Assembly (NCBI RefSeq): GCF_023343835.1
Contig: NC_064439.1
Location: 22,818,933 to 22,882,932, forward strand
DNA: 64,000 bases
From: Lagopus muta
Taxonomy: Eukaryota > Chordata > Aves > Galliformes > Phasianidae
Direction of reading: 5' to 3'
The notes under the pieces were generated by a model that saw only the letters and a program-made list of their open reading frames with translations, made no database searches and was not told where the DNA came from. Made by a program: the position numbers and the translations under genes. The stretch's first letter is position 1; the number at the start of each line of letters is the position of its first letter. Of the stretch, positions 36,085 to 51,000 are shown piece after piece.

Positions 36085-39000
36085 CTAAAAGTATCAAAGA
36101 GTGTTTCTGCTGTAAGTACAAATTGATAAAAGTTCCACAGAAATAAAATTGATAATGTAACTTATCTTTTTTTTTTTTTAACAATGCTCTTCTCTGTCAA
36201 CACTTTGGGCACAGATGCAGAAGTTCATCCCTATTTGTTCACATTTTGTTCTGCAAGTTTTTGTCACATTATAGTAATACAAGTAATAATTTAAAATCAA
36301 TTTGAATCTAAGAAGATTTAGGATGTACCTTTTGCATCTAATACAGCAACTACTTTATATTACTGTACCACATGTCAAGGAAGGAACAGTCAAAAATCAA
36401 AGAGATAAGTAAGTGAATAAAGATTGAAAAAGGAGAAAATAGTCAGGGAAGGAGCTCAGGACAAAACACCCATCAGAGTGAGAGAACTGTGAGAAATTCC
36501 CATTAAAGTAGTAATAATGAATTTTTTTAATATGTTACATATATGAATCAGTTCTTATGTCATCAGAGCATCTAGACTCCAAATCCATCAGGACTTTCCA
36601 TTGTTGTTCTGCCTATGCCCAAATTCCAGTTTTTTATCATTTCTGTTTTTTTACTTTTCCATTTTCTGCAAATTAAAATGAATGTAAAATCAAATCCTGA
36701 CTCTATCGGCGTGCCACAGTTCTGAACAGCTGTTTCTTGAAATGATGCTGGAGATTAGAATGAATTTCATTGCATATCCACTCTTTTCTGGTCACCCCTT
36801 CTCCCTGACCAATGCCCTAATTCTGCAGGATACCTAATAATGATGTGAATTTGTGGTATGGTCAGCCCTAGGGATGACAGGATACTTGTGACTGGGATGA
36901 TTTAGGGTCTGATCTTCTGTGGGCCAATTTCTTGTTTGTATTCATCATCTGACATCACGTGTTACAGCTGACATTTATTTTTACAAACAATACTTTAAAT
37001 ACCCCCTGTAGCTTTTCTGAACTGCCGAAGTTGTATGTTGTATGAACAGCAATAAAGAAGAAAATGTCATTGCAACAATTAATTTGCTTGTAGGGCAGTG
37101 AGTGGTTTGGTGTTACCCATCTAGCTAACACTACTCTTATTTTTTTAATGCGGGTTATCTGGATTGAGATTGTTCCCTCTAGAGTTTGATAAGTTCCCTA
37201 CTGCACCGTGCCAGTACCGAACCAGTAACACAGTAAAGAAAGAACAAATACTACATAAACAACAGGGATGAATATGGTGTGATGAAACATCTGTGAAAAG
37301 CAAGAGCAAGCAGACAAAACGACTAGAGTGCAGGTATTCACAGAAACAGAAAGGAAACCATCGCTGTGATGTAAAATCACATACCCTGGAACTGCTGCCA
37401 TGATCAGGAATAGCCACAAATTCATATATCCCAAAATCATCCAAAGCACTTTCATGTCCTAAAGTTAAAACAAACAAAAATGAAAAACATATCAAGATGT
37501 AATTCGAAATTGAAAAAGTTTAAGTATGGATGGGAAACCACATTTCTCTAATAAAGGAAAATAAATGTGAATATTGGTTGTTTGATCTACTTTAAATCAC
37601 TTTAAATCACTGAGCTGGCCTGTGATCTCTACTGACTGGGGATGTACACTGCCTGGAACCAAGCGCAGAGCTTCCGGTTAACCTCAGCAGCAACTCTGCA
37701 AGAGCCATTGGAACTGACTTCACTGGAAGTCTAAACAGACCCATCTGTTTTCATTTCCCACAGACAAGAAGCCCAGCACAAGCTCAGCATATCTGCACTG
37801 TAGTGTGAGACAGTTCCACCTGAATCTTGTATAATCTTGCTGATTAAAAAAAGAAAACATGATAAGTGAACATGATTGTTAAGCCACTTGACAAGTTGCA
37901 TGTGGGACTTCAGCTGCAATTTGTAGTAGTTGGGGTGGGTCCCTTCCACCCTCATTAACTCGCCCCTCTCTAGCAGATCTTTTGACTCTCATCTCTTAGG
38001 CCATTACTCATAACACACATTACATACTGGAGAGAAAAGTGGGCATACAAGTGGTTCTAACCTAGTTTAACAGCTTGAGCTCAAGATAGCAGGATACAAA
38101 GTATATCATAAACTCTAAACAGGAGTCAAACCTACACTGACATGTAGTCCTTCAGGTTTTATCTTAAGAGAGATGGCATAGAAGTCTCTAACTCCAGTTA
38201 AAACCACTTCCTATCCTTTTACTTTGCATTTAGAGATGCCAATTTTTTGCAAGAATGAAATTTGACCTTATGCTCACATTTCTTTCATTGGCATTACCTG
38301 AAAATGTCTGTGCCTTTCTGTAGTCAGCCTCTGGCCTAGAAAACATAAACACATTTTTCAGTTTGGTATCAAAAGATAAGGGAAGAAAGTTAGTATGATA
38401 AAATTCAATTCTCATAGTGGAAAGGACTTCAAAATGTAAGAATGCTTTATTTTTGTACCTTCTCTGCAGCTTCTGTTGTATCACTGAAAAGAGCAGAAAA
38501 AAGAAAAATCATTCTTTATCTTCTAATGTTCCAAAAGAATAGCTGGAGTGTGCTTAACTTTTACATACCTTTAAGTGGCTTATATCTTTTCCATATGAAT
38601 AGAAAGCTCATAACTAGGATCAAAAATAATGAAATTCCAGTTATTACTGCAAGAGATGACAAAGATTTTCCTTTCTGAGCCAATTTTTCCAGTCCTGTGT
38701 CAAAAAAGATGAGTACTGTATTTAGTCTCCTGTTCTGGATAAAGTGCTGTTATCACACTGATATATGCATTTTTACAAATCACCCTAAAGCAAACTCTTT
38801 AAAATTGTTCCAAGACAGCAACTTGAGCAAATGCTTTCATTGTCTAGATGGTACTGGTGGGTTAAATTAAGGTTGAATACATCACTTGCATATTTACAGT
38901 CAAAGGTCAGTTGACAATCGTGGTTTCCCCATTATTTCATTTATTTCCCTTATTGATGTGTTGGTGCTGGAGGAACTACATTAATTGATTCTTGAGGCAG

Positions 39001-42000
39001 ATGAAATAGGTTTTATTTAGAAACTGTTTTTTCTTTTCTCAGGCACAAAATATTTCTCAAGAAGCTATGAGCACCAGAAGACTCACTGCTCAAACAGAAG
39101 AGGTGCCCTTCTTGTTCCAGCCATGGCACTGAGCCCACAGCCACTCATAAGCCCAGTGTGGTTTCCAGTAGAGCTTTGCTCCTGCATGCCAGTGTGAGAT
39201 GACCCTCAGGTTGGTTGGCTCTGCAATTTTTTTCTCAACAGAAAGCATGTTTGCAGCTTGAGTCTAGATGGGAAGGAGTTGCTGAGAAAACGTGACCTAA
39301 GAAAGCTCATGGTGTATTTGTTTTCAGCATGGCTGTGGAGATCTCACATACACACTCCCATACACATGGCTCCCTGCTGCGTTGTAAGTTAATTCTTCAT
39401 ACGGTAGCCCACAATTAGCTAGATGGCAGGGTAGATTTTCTCTTCTGGCATGGCAGCAAACAGAAGGCAACAAGCTTCCTCATCTCTAGGATCCATCTCT
39501 AAGGTGGATTAGCACAATTCCTGTTCATAGCATACTGCCCACAGAACAAGTTCTTCTTCCTCTACCTGCAGGCTGTTAGGCCTTCCCAAATGGCTGGAGC
39601 CAGCCCTTTCTATCTAACTAGCGGTCCTAGTATTGTGTGTATTTCCTATTCCATGCATGAAAGGACAATTCGCTGGTCACCAGCACAACTCTGTTTGTCT
39701 CTTGGGTTGTGCTCTTACTTAATAACTAAAATGAAATATCTCACAAAGTGCAAATATCACAAAGGTGGTCGTATACAAGCAGTAACATTGTGGAAAGCAC
39801 ATTGGACAGTCTCTTGTATTACAAACATATACCCAAGCTTTTCAAGTTTTTTGGTTTGTTTTTGTTTTGTTTTGTTTTGTTTTTTTCTTTTTTTTTTTTT
39901 TTTTTTCTTTTCTGGATTGCTACTAAGGAATTACAATTACAGAGAGCAAGCAATTCCTAGATTGAAAATCATCACATGAAAACTGAGAATGCCTTTTTGG
40001 GGGAAAGAAAAAACCAGTGCAGACCGAATGCTTTACGACAACCGATAACTTTCCACTCTTCAGGTTGTTCAATGGGCAAGAGACATCGCCAGTGTTTTGA
40101 AAGGCACAAGTTGGTCCCTTATCCAGGATTATCAGGAGAGATAGAAGGGATGTGCAAGAATATTTATATTCTTTGTTTATTATGTTTAATTCGATACAAA
40201 TTGTGTTAATTTCTAAGCAGAATGTAGCCTGGGCAGTATCACTGAGGTTTAGTCTGGTGGGTGAATTCACACCACTTAGGTTCAACTAGTGCTGCCTTGC
40301 AGTGTGTTGGCTCAGCGTCTGGATTTAGTGCTATCTGAATGAATATCAAGAAGAAATGGCCGTAGAGGAGGGAAACTGACTTTTTGGAAAAGTTTTATTT
40401 AGGTAAAATATTTTTAATTAGGAAGTATGTGTTTTGATTGAAAAGGGACTAAACATGAAGCTCTGGATTTTTTTCTTTTTGGACTTTGAAAGGAGAACTT
40501 GGATGAATTTCTTAATTCTTACTGATGAATATACTCATTCATATTGTAGCTGATATGAACTTCCTGGAGAAGTGTCAGTCTTATTTCTAATGACACATAG
40601 CGCTGTTTGCGTTTTCTTTCTCCTCTAACTCAATCTTTAAAGTGCAGCATTATCATTGCAAAATTGCAACCTGACTTCCTTTCAGCATATTGAACTCCAT
40701 AGGTTTGTGATGATTATATATCAGCCAGAACAATGGACAATCTGCCTCCCTTGTTTACCTTACTAATAAATGGCTGAGCAATTTGTTCTGCACAAGTTAA
40801 GTTGCTTTGTTAAATTTTCTAACAGGCAATTGATTGCATCTCTTTGAACATTAACTTCATACAGTCCTTATCTGAAAAAAAGATCCTTATTAATAAGGGA
40901 TATCAGAATTTCTCAGTATATTGTTTATAGCTGTGTGCTTCTAGACGTTTCCTGGAACAGTGCCTTATTGCTGTTTAATGCAATCTGATGCAGGAACAGA
41001 GGTTATAAAGTATAGGAAATACAGGAGATGTTTAGTAAAACCTGGTAGCTAATTCACAGATTCTTAAATATGAAAGCAAAATAATTTTTACAAGCAGATT
41101 GTAATAAAATTATTCATTCATCATCACAGCTTGCATTATCATCCTACAGTAAACTAGGGCTCTTATAATACCTAATCACATAGGGAGTCTGTGGCTGCTT
41201 TCTCCAGTCAGTGGTGTATGCTTGAGATTCTCCCATGCACTGTCAAACTGTCAAACTCCTACAAAACACTGATATCTTGGTGGGTCTCATTTAAAGCTGT
41301 GACACACTGCAAGTAATACCTCAGTCTCCACAATGGCCAAAATCCCACTTAGTACATTATTAGCAAGACTTCATACGTATGTTCTCTCTCTAAGAATAAT
41401 TTCCTTTTCCTGGGCTGACAATCAGCTCAGAAGCTATAGTTACAGCCAGGAATCAATGTTCTTACCTGCAGAGGTAATGATCACTGTGAAGTGAGTCTCA
41501 TCTCGTTTTCCAGTCATGTTGTTGAAAGCGCGGCACATGTAATCTCTTGTCTTCTGAGCCACCGTATCAGACATAACTTCCAGGTGGGGTCCATATTGGA
41601 TTACATGAGTGGTATTGTCAGCCCTTTGAATCCACGAGTAAGTGTTTGGTGGGTTTGAATCAGCTGAGCAGTCGAACAGTACGGCTTCCCCTACGCTGAC
41701 GGTAAACACCGCTCCTACCTTCAGACCTTTGTCTGATTTGACTCGGAGTCCATAAGGTCCATCTGCATTGAAAAATATAAAACCAAAACATAATGGAAAA
41801 ATTAAAATCAGAGTACGTATTTAAATTTTACATGAAAGCACTTAGATTCCTTAAACTGGACTAGCCTTTAGAATGGCTGCCATTATTCAGTTATTTCAAT
41901 TAAAAGGCTTTCAGTTCAATCATTTGATCTTTGATCTCAGACTAGACTACACCTGCTTAATACTGATCTAATCGCTGCTTAGGGAAACAGCATGGGTCTA

Positions 42001-45000
42001 TGTAGTGCTCAGTACTGTAAAAACAGTGGAGACTGAACACACTTGGAAAAGTTGTGAAGTAAAGAAGCAGGTCTTCTGGGGTATATTTGACCTTTTCTAC
42101 TAAAATGCCAAACGTATCAGTGTAAGTCATTTATCTTCATATTCAGAAGAAAATAAAGCTCTGAAATACATAAATAGTCAGTGTAATACTTAGCAGTACA
42201 ATAGTAATTGGCACAACTATTCTAGAGGTATACTTTAGAATGGGGTGTGCCTTAGTTAACTTCAATAAGTGACTGCTAAAATAAACTTCAACCTTCCCCT
42301 CTTTTAGTACATTTCAACTTCAACATCCAGGTTTCTATCAGGAGGAAGGCCTTGTGCCAGGTTTGTGAACATAATTAGAAGAGAAACATATTGTCCAGTA
42401 GTTGTGTTCATCACTGAGAAAATTGGGCTGCAATTTCTAGAGCAACCTTCATATGAAAATGGGAAGGGAAATAATATATTTAAATATGATGAGTATTTCC
42501 TATGTTATGTTTAGTTGATCATTTCAGATCCTGTTTTTTTTTCTCCTGTCTTTCCACGTTAAAATCTATTTTTACAAGGATCTGATTGTAAAAAAATGAT
42601 GTAAAGAATATATATTTTTTCCAATTAGAGAACTCATTATTTTAATATTAATAATTCCCTGGGATTTACATGCACAGTCAAAAATGTACAGATCTATTAC
42701 TGACAGATGCTGAAAGAAACCAAAAGAAACGATGGATGAACAGGTGACTTCTCTTTGGTGAGATCCTTGGAGCTCAGTAAAGTTCAGTAAAGCTGCTGTC
42801 AAGTGACTCCAAAATGGCATTACAAGAAGACAGATAACTCAATATTATGCCAATTTTAATGTGATTGAGTAATATTTCCATCTTCCTACGGTTGTCTGTA
42901 AGCATTAAAACCACGTAGCTGGTTTTGAACTTGCAATGTGCTGCTGTACAAAGAGGAACACTGGCTTGTTAATGACTATTTCTTATCAGGAAATTCAGGC
43001 TGACATTAGTTTTCCTTGTAATATGTATGCTTCTATTGATTGTCCACCTTGTTTTATGAGGCTTGAAGAGCTCTTAAACAAGCTGCATGCAAGCTGTTTC
43101 CTGTGTGCTTCATTGTTTTTCTTTCTCTATTTGTGAAAGTTTAGGATAGAAAATGGAGACCGCCACACTCAGTTGAGTCCATTTTTAGCCAAATGTGCAT
43201 ATTTCACAACTTATAGTTGTCACGCTTCCTATTTTCTATGTTGCTGTTTTAGTGATATGCTTTTCTCAGTCTCATTTTAAGACTCAGCATCTGTCTAACA
43301 TTTTATTGGGTGATGTGGATTCATGTCACAGGTGCCATGGGGAAGAATCAAGATGTTTCTAGAAATCTGCAGTCTTAGATGCAGAGCTTCTTGCTCATGG
43401 GTTCCTTAACATGAGTCGTAAATATGATAAATGCTTCTGGAAACTGCAAAGCTGTCACCACTGCATCAGCTTAACTATCTGCACCCCACATGAAGAATTC
43501 TGTAGGTGCAGAGCCTATACAACACCAGGTGCTATGAAAGGCCATTCCTCTTACCCAACTCTTCTTTCTGATACTAGCTTTTATTTTCACTGATAATATA
43601 ATCTTTGGCAGATGTAAACCAGCTGACAGATCTCTTCGCTCCCTCATTATAACAGGAGATTTGCCAAAAAAGGATCAGAATTGAGTTCTGTTTTTGTATC
43701 AGTGCCCTAACTGTGCAGTGTGCATAGTCAGCACTAACAGTGTGACCGCACTTCAGTACGAAAGCTACTAATCAAAAGAAACAGTGATAAAATCACCACA
43801 TACTGGCTGTTGGAAAACAAAAAACCAAGAAAAACATAAAACAAAGAAAGGTTTTCTTATAAAATAGCCAAATCTTGGCTATGTCTGAAAAGCAACATTC
43901 CTTGGTGAAGTCCATCCCTGATGAAGGTACCATCAGATAACCCTTCTGCACGGTCTGGCTCAGCCTGTTGTCTCCCCTGGACTGTGCATACATCACTGAT
44001 CCCCACGCACCAGGTAGCAAAGGAGTACCCACAGCTTCAAGTGTGATTCCAAAAAGCAGATAATCAGCACCTTCCTCTCTGAAATTAAATATTTTCTGGC
44101 TACTGGAAATCTGAAGGAAGGAAATCCCACAATCTATTACATTCAACTCCATCACTGCACTGTGATGCACTGTTGCAGCCTCCATGACAGCAGTTTCTCC
44201 CACTCCCGAAATAATTTATTTCTGCTTCACGCTTCTGCAATAGCAATGTTCTATGCTGCATTATCGTCACAGCTAGTGGAGAAGGGGGACAATATTAGTG
44301 AGAAATGATGAAGAACAAAAAGCACTTTTGATTCTCAGTAAAAAAGTGGAGCACCTTCCTTCATGGATCACCCAGTTCTACTCCCTCCCCATATTGTTCT
44401 CAACAGTAATAAGCCTCTTGTCTCAGTGAGGCCAGTTAACTAAATGACTTGTAAAATAATAAATCACCTGTTCTTGGTAACAATTTACAGCTCTGTGGGA
44501 ATATTTCCAATTGCTCCTATCTCCATGAGACTGCTGTAGTTTCTAAGCAGATGGCAGGTATTTACTGTGAGTGACCTTTCTTTTATCACTTACAGGAGCT
44601 CCCCCGCAGCAATGACATATGGCAGATGGGGATCCTGGGGCCAGTGGTATTGACAACTGCTTGTTGGAAGACCTGACACCTCAGTAAGCAGAGGTTGGAC
44701 TGAATTATGGGACTGGTATAGCTCAGGAGGTAAGAACCCCAACTCCCATCACAAATTTGAATATGGAATATGGATAGTAATGTAAGCACTGTAGTCCTTC
44801 AGTACTGAATTGTTTTCTATTAATATTTTTCCCATATTTTAAGTTATAAACAATGCAAACTACCAATTCTGATGAAATAAAAAGTCCATTCTAAAATGCA
44901 CGTAGTAATATTTCCATACGTGAGAAAAAATTGAATCGGAGATATTTTAGTGTATCAAAATCATAAGGCAACAAAACATTTCAGAAATTGAACACTGAAG

Positions 45001-48000
45001 TAACTAATGTTTTCAAGTTCTGCTCAGCAATGGGTTGAAAATAAGTTTTCATTTTGGAGCTTGGAATGATTTTTCAAATTTATGGGAAAATACGTATGGT
45101 TGAGTGAGGAAAAAGGGAGAACAGTGCAAGAAATAAGGCTAAGGGGAACACATCCTGTCAGTGCAAGTGTTCCAGGCACCCATCAGTGCAGTAAATGCTC
45201 CAGAGCCAATTTTGCAAGCAGCAAGTCAGAAATCCCAATACCAAACATAGCAGTCAGAATGGTAGCAACAATGAAAGGTATTTTTCTAATCTGGTTTCAC
45301 TTTGTTGCATCATAAGAGAGCTGTCAAGCTGTGCTGGCTGCAGCTTCCCCATGTTTTAAGGTAGGTATTCTTTGTAGAGAAATGTGTGTAAGGCCCTCTC
45401 CTAGCTCATGAAAGTGAGAAAAACAGACATTAAAGCAGATATTAAAAATGTGCTACCTTGAGAGAAGAATGAGATTAATGTCATTATAATGATGATGATA
45501 AAACTCCATCAGTGCTGGTTATTTCCTTGTAGAATGTTTTATCATGATTTCTCTGTCCACAATGAGTAGAAACGGAGTTCATATCTACACCATTAAGGAC
45601 TCTCTGGGGCAGCTCCTTCATCTTTGTGTCTGCAGTGCTGTCAGTTCTCCTAAGAGAGACTGACAGGTGCTTCTAAGAGATGAGTTGTCTCCTAACAACG
45701 TCCTTGCTAGCCTTCACCATTCTGGGCAATGTAGGGACACCCCCTCGCACATACTTTAGATAAAAGATAACTCCCATCTGATTCTTCCAAGTTATAATTA
45801 TAAATAAGTAAGTGGCAGAATGCATAACCTTAGAAGAAAGATGGAGAAGGCCGAGTGAAAGGTGTGGCTGGTAGTGTGGTGAGGCTGGGCAGAGGGCATG
45901 GGCTGTCTGCCCCACTACCAGGTTACATGGTGGGAGAAGCAGGAGCGTGCAGCAGGAATCCAGCTCCACTCCTTGCACCATGCCATCCACGCTGTGCCAG
46001 TGAGGAACAGGTTATACCTGAACAGGGCTGATGGTGGTGGGTCCTGACCTGATCTTCAGATCCCTGAGAAAGGCACTTTGACTCTGAAGGATTCAAGGAC
46101 TGAAGCCTGGCAAGGTCACACAGCTGTTGGAGGCTATGGGAGCTGATGTTGCAGGAGGGGTGAGGAAAAAATGAAAGTGCCTTTTCTAAGATTTGCTGAA
46201 TGTTGATTAAGCCAAGCCTTTTGTGTCCTCTAACTCAGTTTACATTCATGAACTAAGTTTACATTTTCACTAAGTTCCTCAGGTGCTTTTGCACATCCTT
46301 TTACCGCTTCAAAAATCAGTAATGGTCTTTACTTTTAGCTAAATATAAAGTCACCAACTTGCTTAGAGATCATTAAGCAAACCTTAAAAGAGCACCGGCA
46401 CAAACCCTTACATATATTTCATAGCAGTGTCCTGCAGGCAATGATATGAGCCAAACCTGAGGCTCATATCCATCATAACCTGCTCATCATGGCCTATTAC
46501 AGCCTATCTGTGATATTACTGGTCTAAGCTAGATCCTGATGTTACTCATAGACACAGACACTTCAATGGCAACTTTTGACTGAAAGCATTATTCATATCC
46601 CTAAATTAAGCAGTTGAGTATTGACAGGATCATGACATTGAGTTATTAGATCTTCAGAACAGGAATCCCCAGCTTGACAGTTTTCTCATCCTCACACCTC
46701 TAGTCTAAATTAGCTTGTTGAAAAGCTATTTTTCACAGAGATTAGGTATATTGAACAAAAAAGGTATATTTGCAGAGAAACAATTTCTTTTGTTAAGCCA
46801 ATACAGCTAAAAAAAGGGTTTGAGGCACACAAATCACTCATTATCTGAAACAGAAAGTTTCAAACTAGATAGAGGATGGGCACTCTTTCTTGGCTTCTGC
46901 ATTATCTTACTTACCTAAAAATCTCATTTCACTTACGTTAAACCATTACAGTTTTCTCAGCACTACTTACTGGAGGACCCGTGTAAATCAGCAGTAAACA
47001 ACAACAAAATAATAAATGAACCAAAACCTAAGTTGTCTCTGTATTTTGTAAGCATATGATCTTAAAATGACATGAATGAATCCTTGGGAACATAGGCCTG
47101 GGAGGAGCATTTGATACCACTGAATTCAGGCTTCTGCTACAGTAATCCAACACCGCATGAATCCCATTCATACAGTTGTCAGCCCTTAGCAATAGCAATG
47201 CGCACAGCTCTTGCAAAATCTCATTACTCCAACAACTGGAAAACATCTAACTTCCAGCCAAAATATATGGTTGTCTTACAGTTTATTCTTCAGTCAACAT
47301 AAATCTTTACATAAATCTTTCTCCCTAGTGTTTCCCACTTTATATGAAAAGCAAACACTTTTCAGTGTCTGTTTCAGAGTCTGTTTTCGGCAACCAAACT
47401 GAGTTCTCCTGGCCTGTTCTCATGAATAGGATCCCCATTCCATTTTGTTTTGTTTCTGTACAGTTCAAGATTATTCCTCTGGGTTGTGTAAGTACTGAAT
47501 ATAGTATTCAACTTGTGATCTCATCTTTTTTATGCCTGAATGACACTGCCTGTTAGATGTCTTTTGATGAGCTCAATCAGGCAAACACACTGCCTCGGTT
47601 ATTGCCATACAAATCTCCATCAGCAGAAGTTCATAATTTTTTTATTCTCCAAGTGCATGTCCTTTTAGTTTTTAACAGATTTCATACCAATTCTATTACT
47701 CTGTTGTTCAGACTTCTCAGGTTATTGTCACAGGTAAACTTCATTGACATACTCCCAGTCTTTTGATATCAGTAATGAAAGTATTAGACAGGATTGGACT
47801 CAAAATGATCTTGAGGAATACCATGAGTAACACTCCATCAGCCTGATGCTTCCTCCACTCAGCTTCTAGATACCTTTTTCTGTCTCTATTTTAATCAAAT
47901 TTTTCTGTATATAATTCTGATTGCTTTCCTCTGACACACACCTCCTCCATATTTGAAGATGCCCACGTGGAACACCTGAAATTCATATGTGGATTCTGCA

Positions 48001-51000
48001 GTTCAGACTGATCTTCACAACAATGTAACGCTGAGAGAACTTTTTATTACACTATCATAAGTTATAGCTGCTACAAACTTATTTTGAACGCAAGCTCACA
48101 TATAATGTTAACTCAACTGTCTTAGAATCATAGAATCATAGAATCATAGAATCACCAAGGTTGGAAAAGACCTAAAAGATCACCCAGTCCAACCATTCAC
48201 CTATTCCCAACAGCTCCCACTAAAAGATAACGTCTTCTGTCTCTTTACCTTAGTCAGAGGCACTCTTTTCAACCAGATCATTTACACAAAGGTAATTATG
48301 AATATTTCATATACTCACAATATATTGTTGGTGCAATTCTCTCACTTTCCATTGCACTGACAGGGTTGGACACCAAACAGCTGTAGTTCCCAACATCTTC
48401 TTTTGCAACAGGAACAATTAGAAGCGTAGCATTGTTTGATGAAAAAGTATAATTAGGGCCAGCATGGAGAGGCTTTCCATTTTTCATCCACTGGTAAACT
48501 ACCCTTGTGCCTTTTCCCACGGTACATTTTAACGTAATATTCCCCACGTACTCCACTACCCCTGAAGATGGCTCAGTGTGCACAATTGGCTGTGTGACAG
48601 GTACTATAAAAAAAAGAGATATGAAGAGTTATAAAATTGACTGCTAGTACATTACAGTCTTCACTGCCAAAATGACACAAATAGTAGCCATCCTCCTCTC
48701 TGGAAAGTATCCACATTTCAAAGTGTGTTTATTAAATATGGTTAAAGAATAAAAAAAAGAAGGCTGTATTCTCATTTGGTAAGAATTTTCCCAGCACTTA
48801 AATAAAGCTAGACTGTTTATATTACCGGTTATATGACAGAGGCTGAGATTGGGTATATCATTGCTTCCAACTCTGGTCTAATAAACAAAACCCTGCAGCC
48901 ACAGCAGTGCAGAGAGTGGAATGGGTGATGTTGCCCACAGTGAGGGATTTCCCAGTAGTGCTGCGAGGCTGACACTGTGACTGAAACTCACTGCTGGCCA
49001 AGTCATGGAGATGGCTACTGCCTGGCATAGACATGGGAGTGAAATGGCAGCCACAACTGTATCACATTAATGTCTCTTTCATTTAATGAATTCAGTCTAA
49101 CCAGGGTCAGGGCTCCCTCCATATAATCCATAAATTGCAGTACATTGAAAATTGATACATCCTGTCTGATAACATAGCAGAGCCTTATGAAACATTATTT
49201 CCTACATTTCTCATATTAGTCAATGGTTTTGAAACTCCTTAGGTGTTTTTTTTTTTTAAGTTCAAGAAATATTAGTTAACAACTTAAATTTGTTTAAAGG
49301 TGACATACTGTAGCATTCCCTCCAGCAGTAGAAAATAACATAACTCAATTGTTGGCACTTATTTGTGCATGGTTCGATTAAATAGTGCACTACTATAATT
49401 GGATTCCAAGAACCATTACTTCAGAGCTATGTAAATTTTATTTTCAAACTGAAGATGCTACATTTTAGTAACTTACCATCAACAGCTACATGAATTTTTT
49501 CACTGGCAGCTACTGTCCCATTCCCACGAACATTGACTTTCACAATATAATTGCCCTCGTCACTGATACGTAATGGATTGATCATCAAAGATGCATTAGG
49601 TGGTATGAGGGTAAACTTGTGCTGATATTCCAAGTCTGGTACTACTGTTTGGTTTACAGAGCCAAGCAGGTATTTTGGATTACTCCGAGGCTTCTCAAAC
49701 AGCCAAATTATCTGGATTTCACAAGCTGTAGTGTTGAAATTGTAGTCAACAGTGAGCTGGAGTGGTTGCCCCTCGATACCATGGATAGTATGAGATGGTA
49801 CTGTCAGCTTCAAGGCAGAACAAATACCTGTATAAAAATGAAGGAACAAACAGATACACCCAAAGCACTAATGGGAACATTGGAAAATGGAAATGAGGAA
49901 CTCTCACAAAGAAAAAACTCTCGGAGTTAAAGCTTAAACTTTTTTATGATTATGTTTCAGATTTCAAGTAAGAAATGGGGAAATGCTCGTTGACTTTATT
50001 GGAATAGGATTTAGCTATAGATACCCAGCTTCAAAGTACATAAAAAGCCAAACCTGAAAGGATATTTCTGATTCCTGGTTATAAAAAACTGTTGAAAGTT
50101 TGACAAAAATGAGGACAGGTGAATTTACCTTAATGTTTAAAATATTTTCATTTTAAAATATTCTCAGGTTGCAGAGCTCATATTGTCTATACAGTCTTGG
50201 ACTACAAGCTCAAATTTAGGACTTCTCTTCTTGTGTTTATCCAGAGAGAATTTTCTTAATGTTGCTTTTCCAGCTATACTGAGAAACCATCTGAAAAATC
50301 TAACAAGGCTCACTTTCACGAATTTCCCTCTTTGAAATGATATAGTTATTATTACACGCACCTTATGCTTCAGACAAAATTCAAGAAACATAACTTAATA
50401 CTTAATACTTCAAGAAACATAATAATCTTGCAAAAAATATGTATTTGGATCATAGGAAAAAGAAGAATTGAGGTTTTCTGTTGATACATACAAAAGCAGA
50501 TCTCCAGTCCCATGATGAATCCTGTCTTCTAGGAATCCTGCACCTTCAGGGTGCAAAATGGCTCCCTTTAACTAGTCTGGCTTTCCCTTCCTTTAGAATT
50601 GTTTTTTCTTTTGTCACCCTTAGGCAGATTTATAGAACATTACACGAGTTTGCTAAGGAATCTCTGGTCATATTCTGTTCATTTAGCAACTAGTAAGGTT
50701 TATGAAAATGACAAACTCCAAAAATATGAACAATTTTGCCTCACTCTTCATACAACTGAACAACACAAGTCAACTAGGAGGGCTTGCAGCATTGCCAAGA
50801 GTGAGGAATTAAAAAGAGAAGCAGCTTGGTGCAGTCCCATGGTAGAATGCTATAGGGGCGATGTGTGCAAAGACGTTTAACCTCCTGAAGGAAATACCCG
50901 ACTTCTTGGGAACTGAAAAAGAAGCAGGCAGAGAACTTCAGGTTGCATGGACACTGGTGTGGGGAGAACATCAAGGAGTCAGCTGACATGGGAGGAGAAT

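Larger units (their letters stand above)
41763..48318 (-). other. HEPACAM2 intron 3
   Basis: The longest HEPACAM2 intron. It holds a CR1 tail at 48123-48228 and a decayed CR1-like reverse-transcriptase stretch at about 47680-47990. The rest is unremarkable AT-rich DNA, and no second gene is visible inside it. Confidence 0.8.

Noticed and set aside
37198-37455. 85-codon minus-strand ORF with hydrophobic text over HEPACAM2 exon 8
   Set aside because: Wrong frame relative to the conserved ALDDFGIYEF exon; it reads through the donor into the intron.
44689-44700. 'AGAGGTTGGACT' resembling a plus-oriented CR1 3' motif
   Set aside because: Only about 12 bases match and the flanks do not fit CR1.
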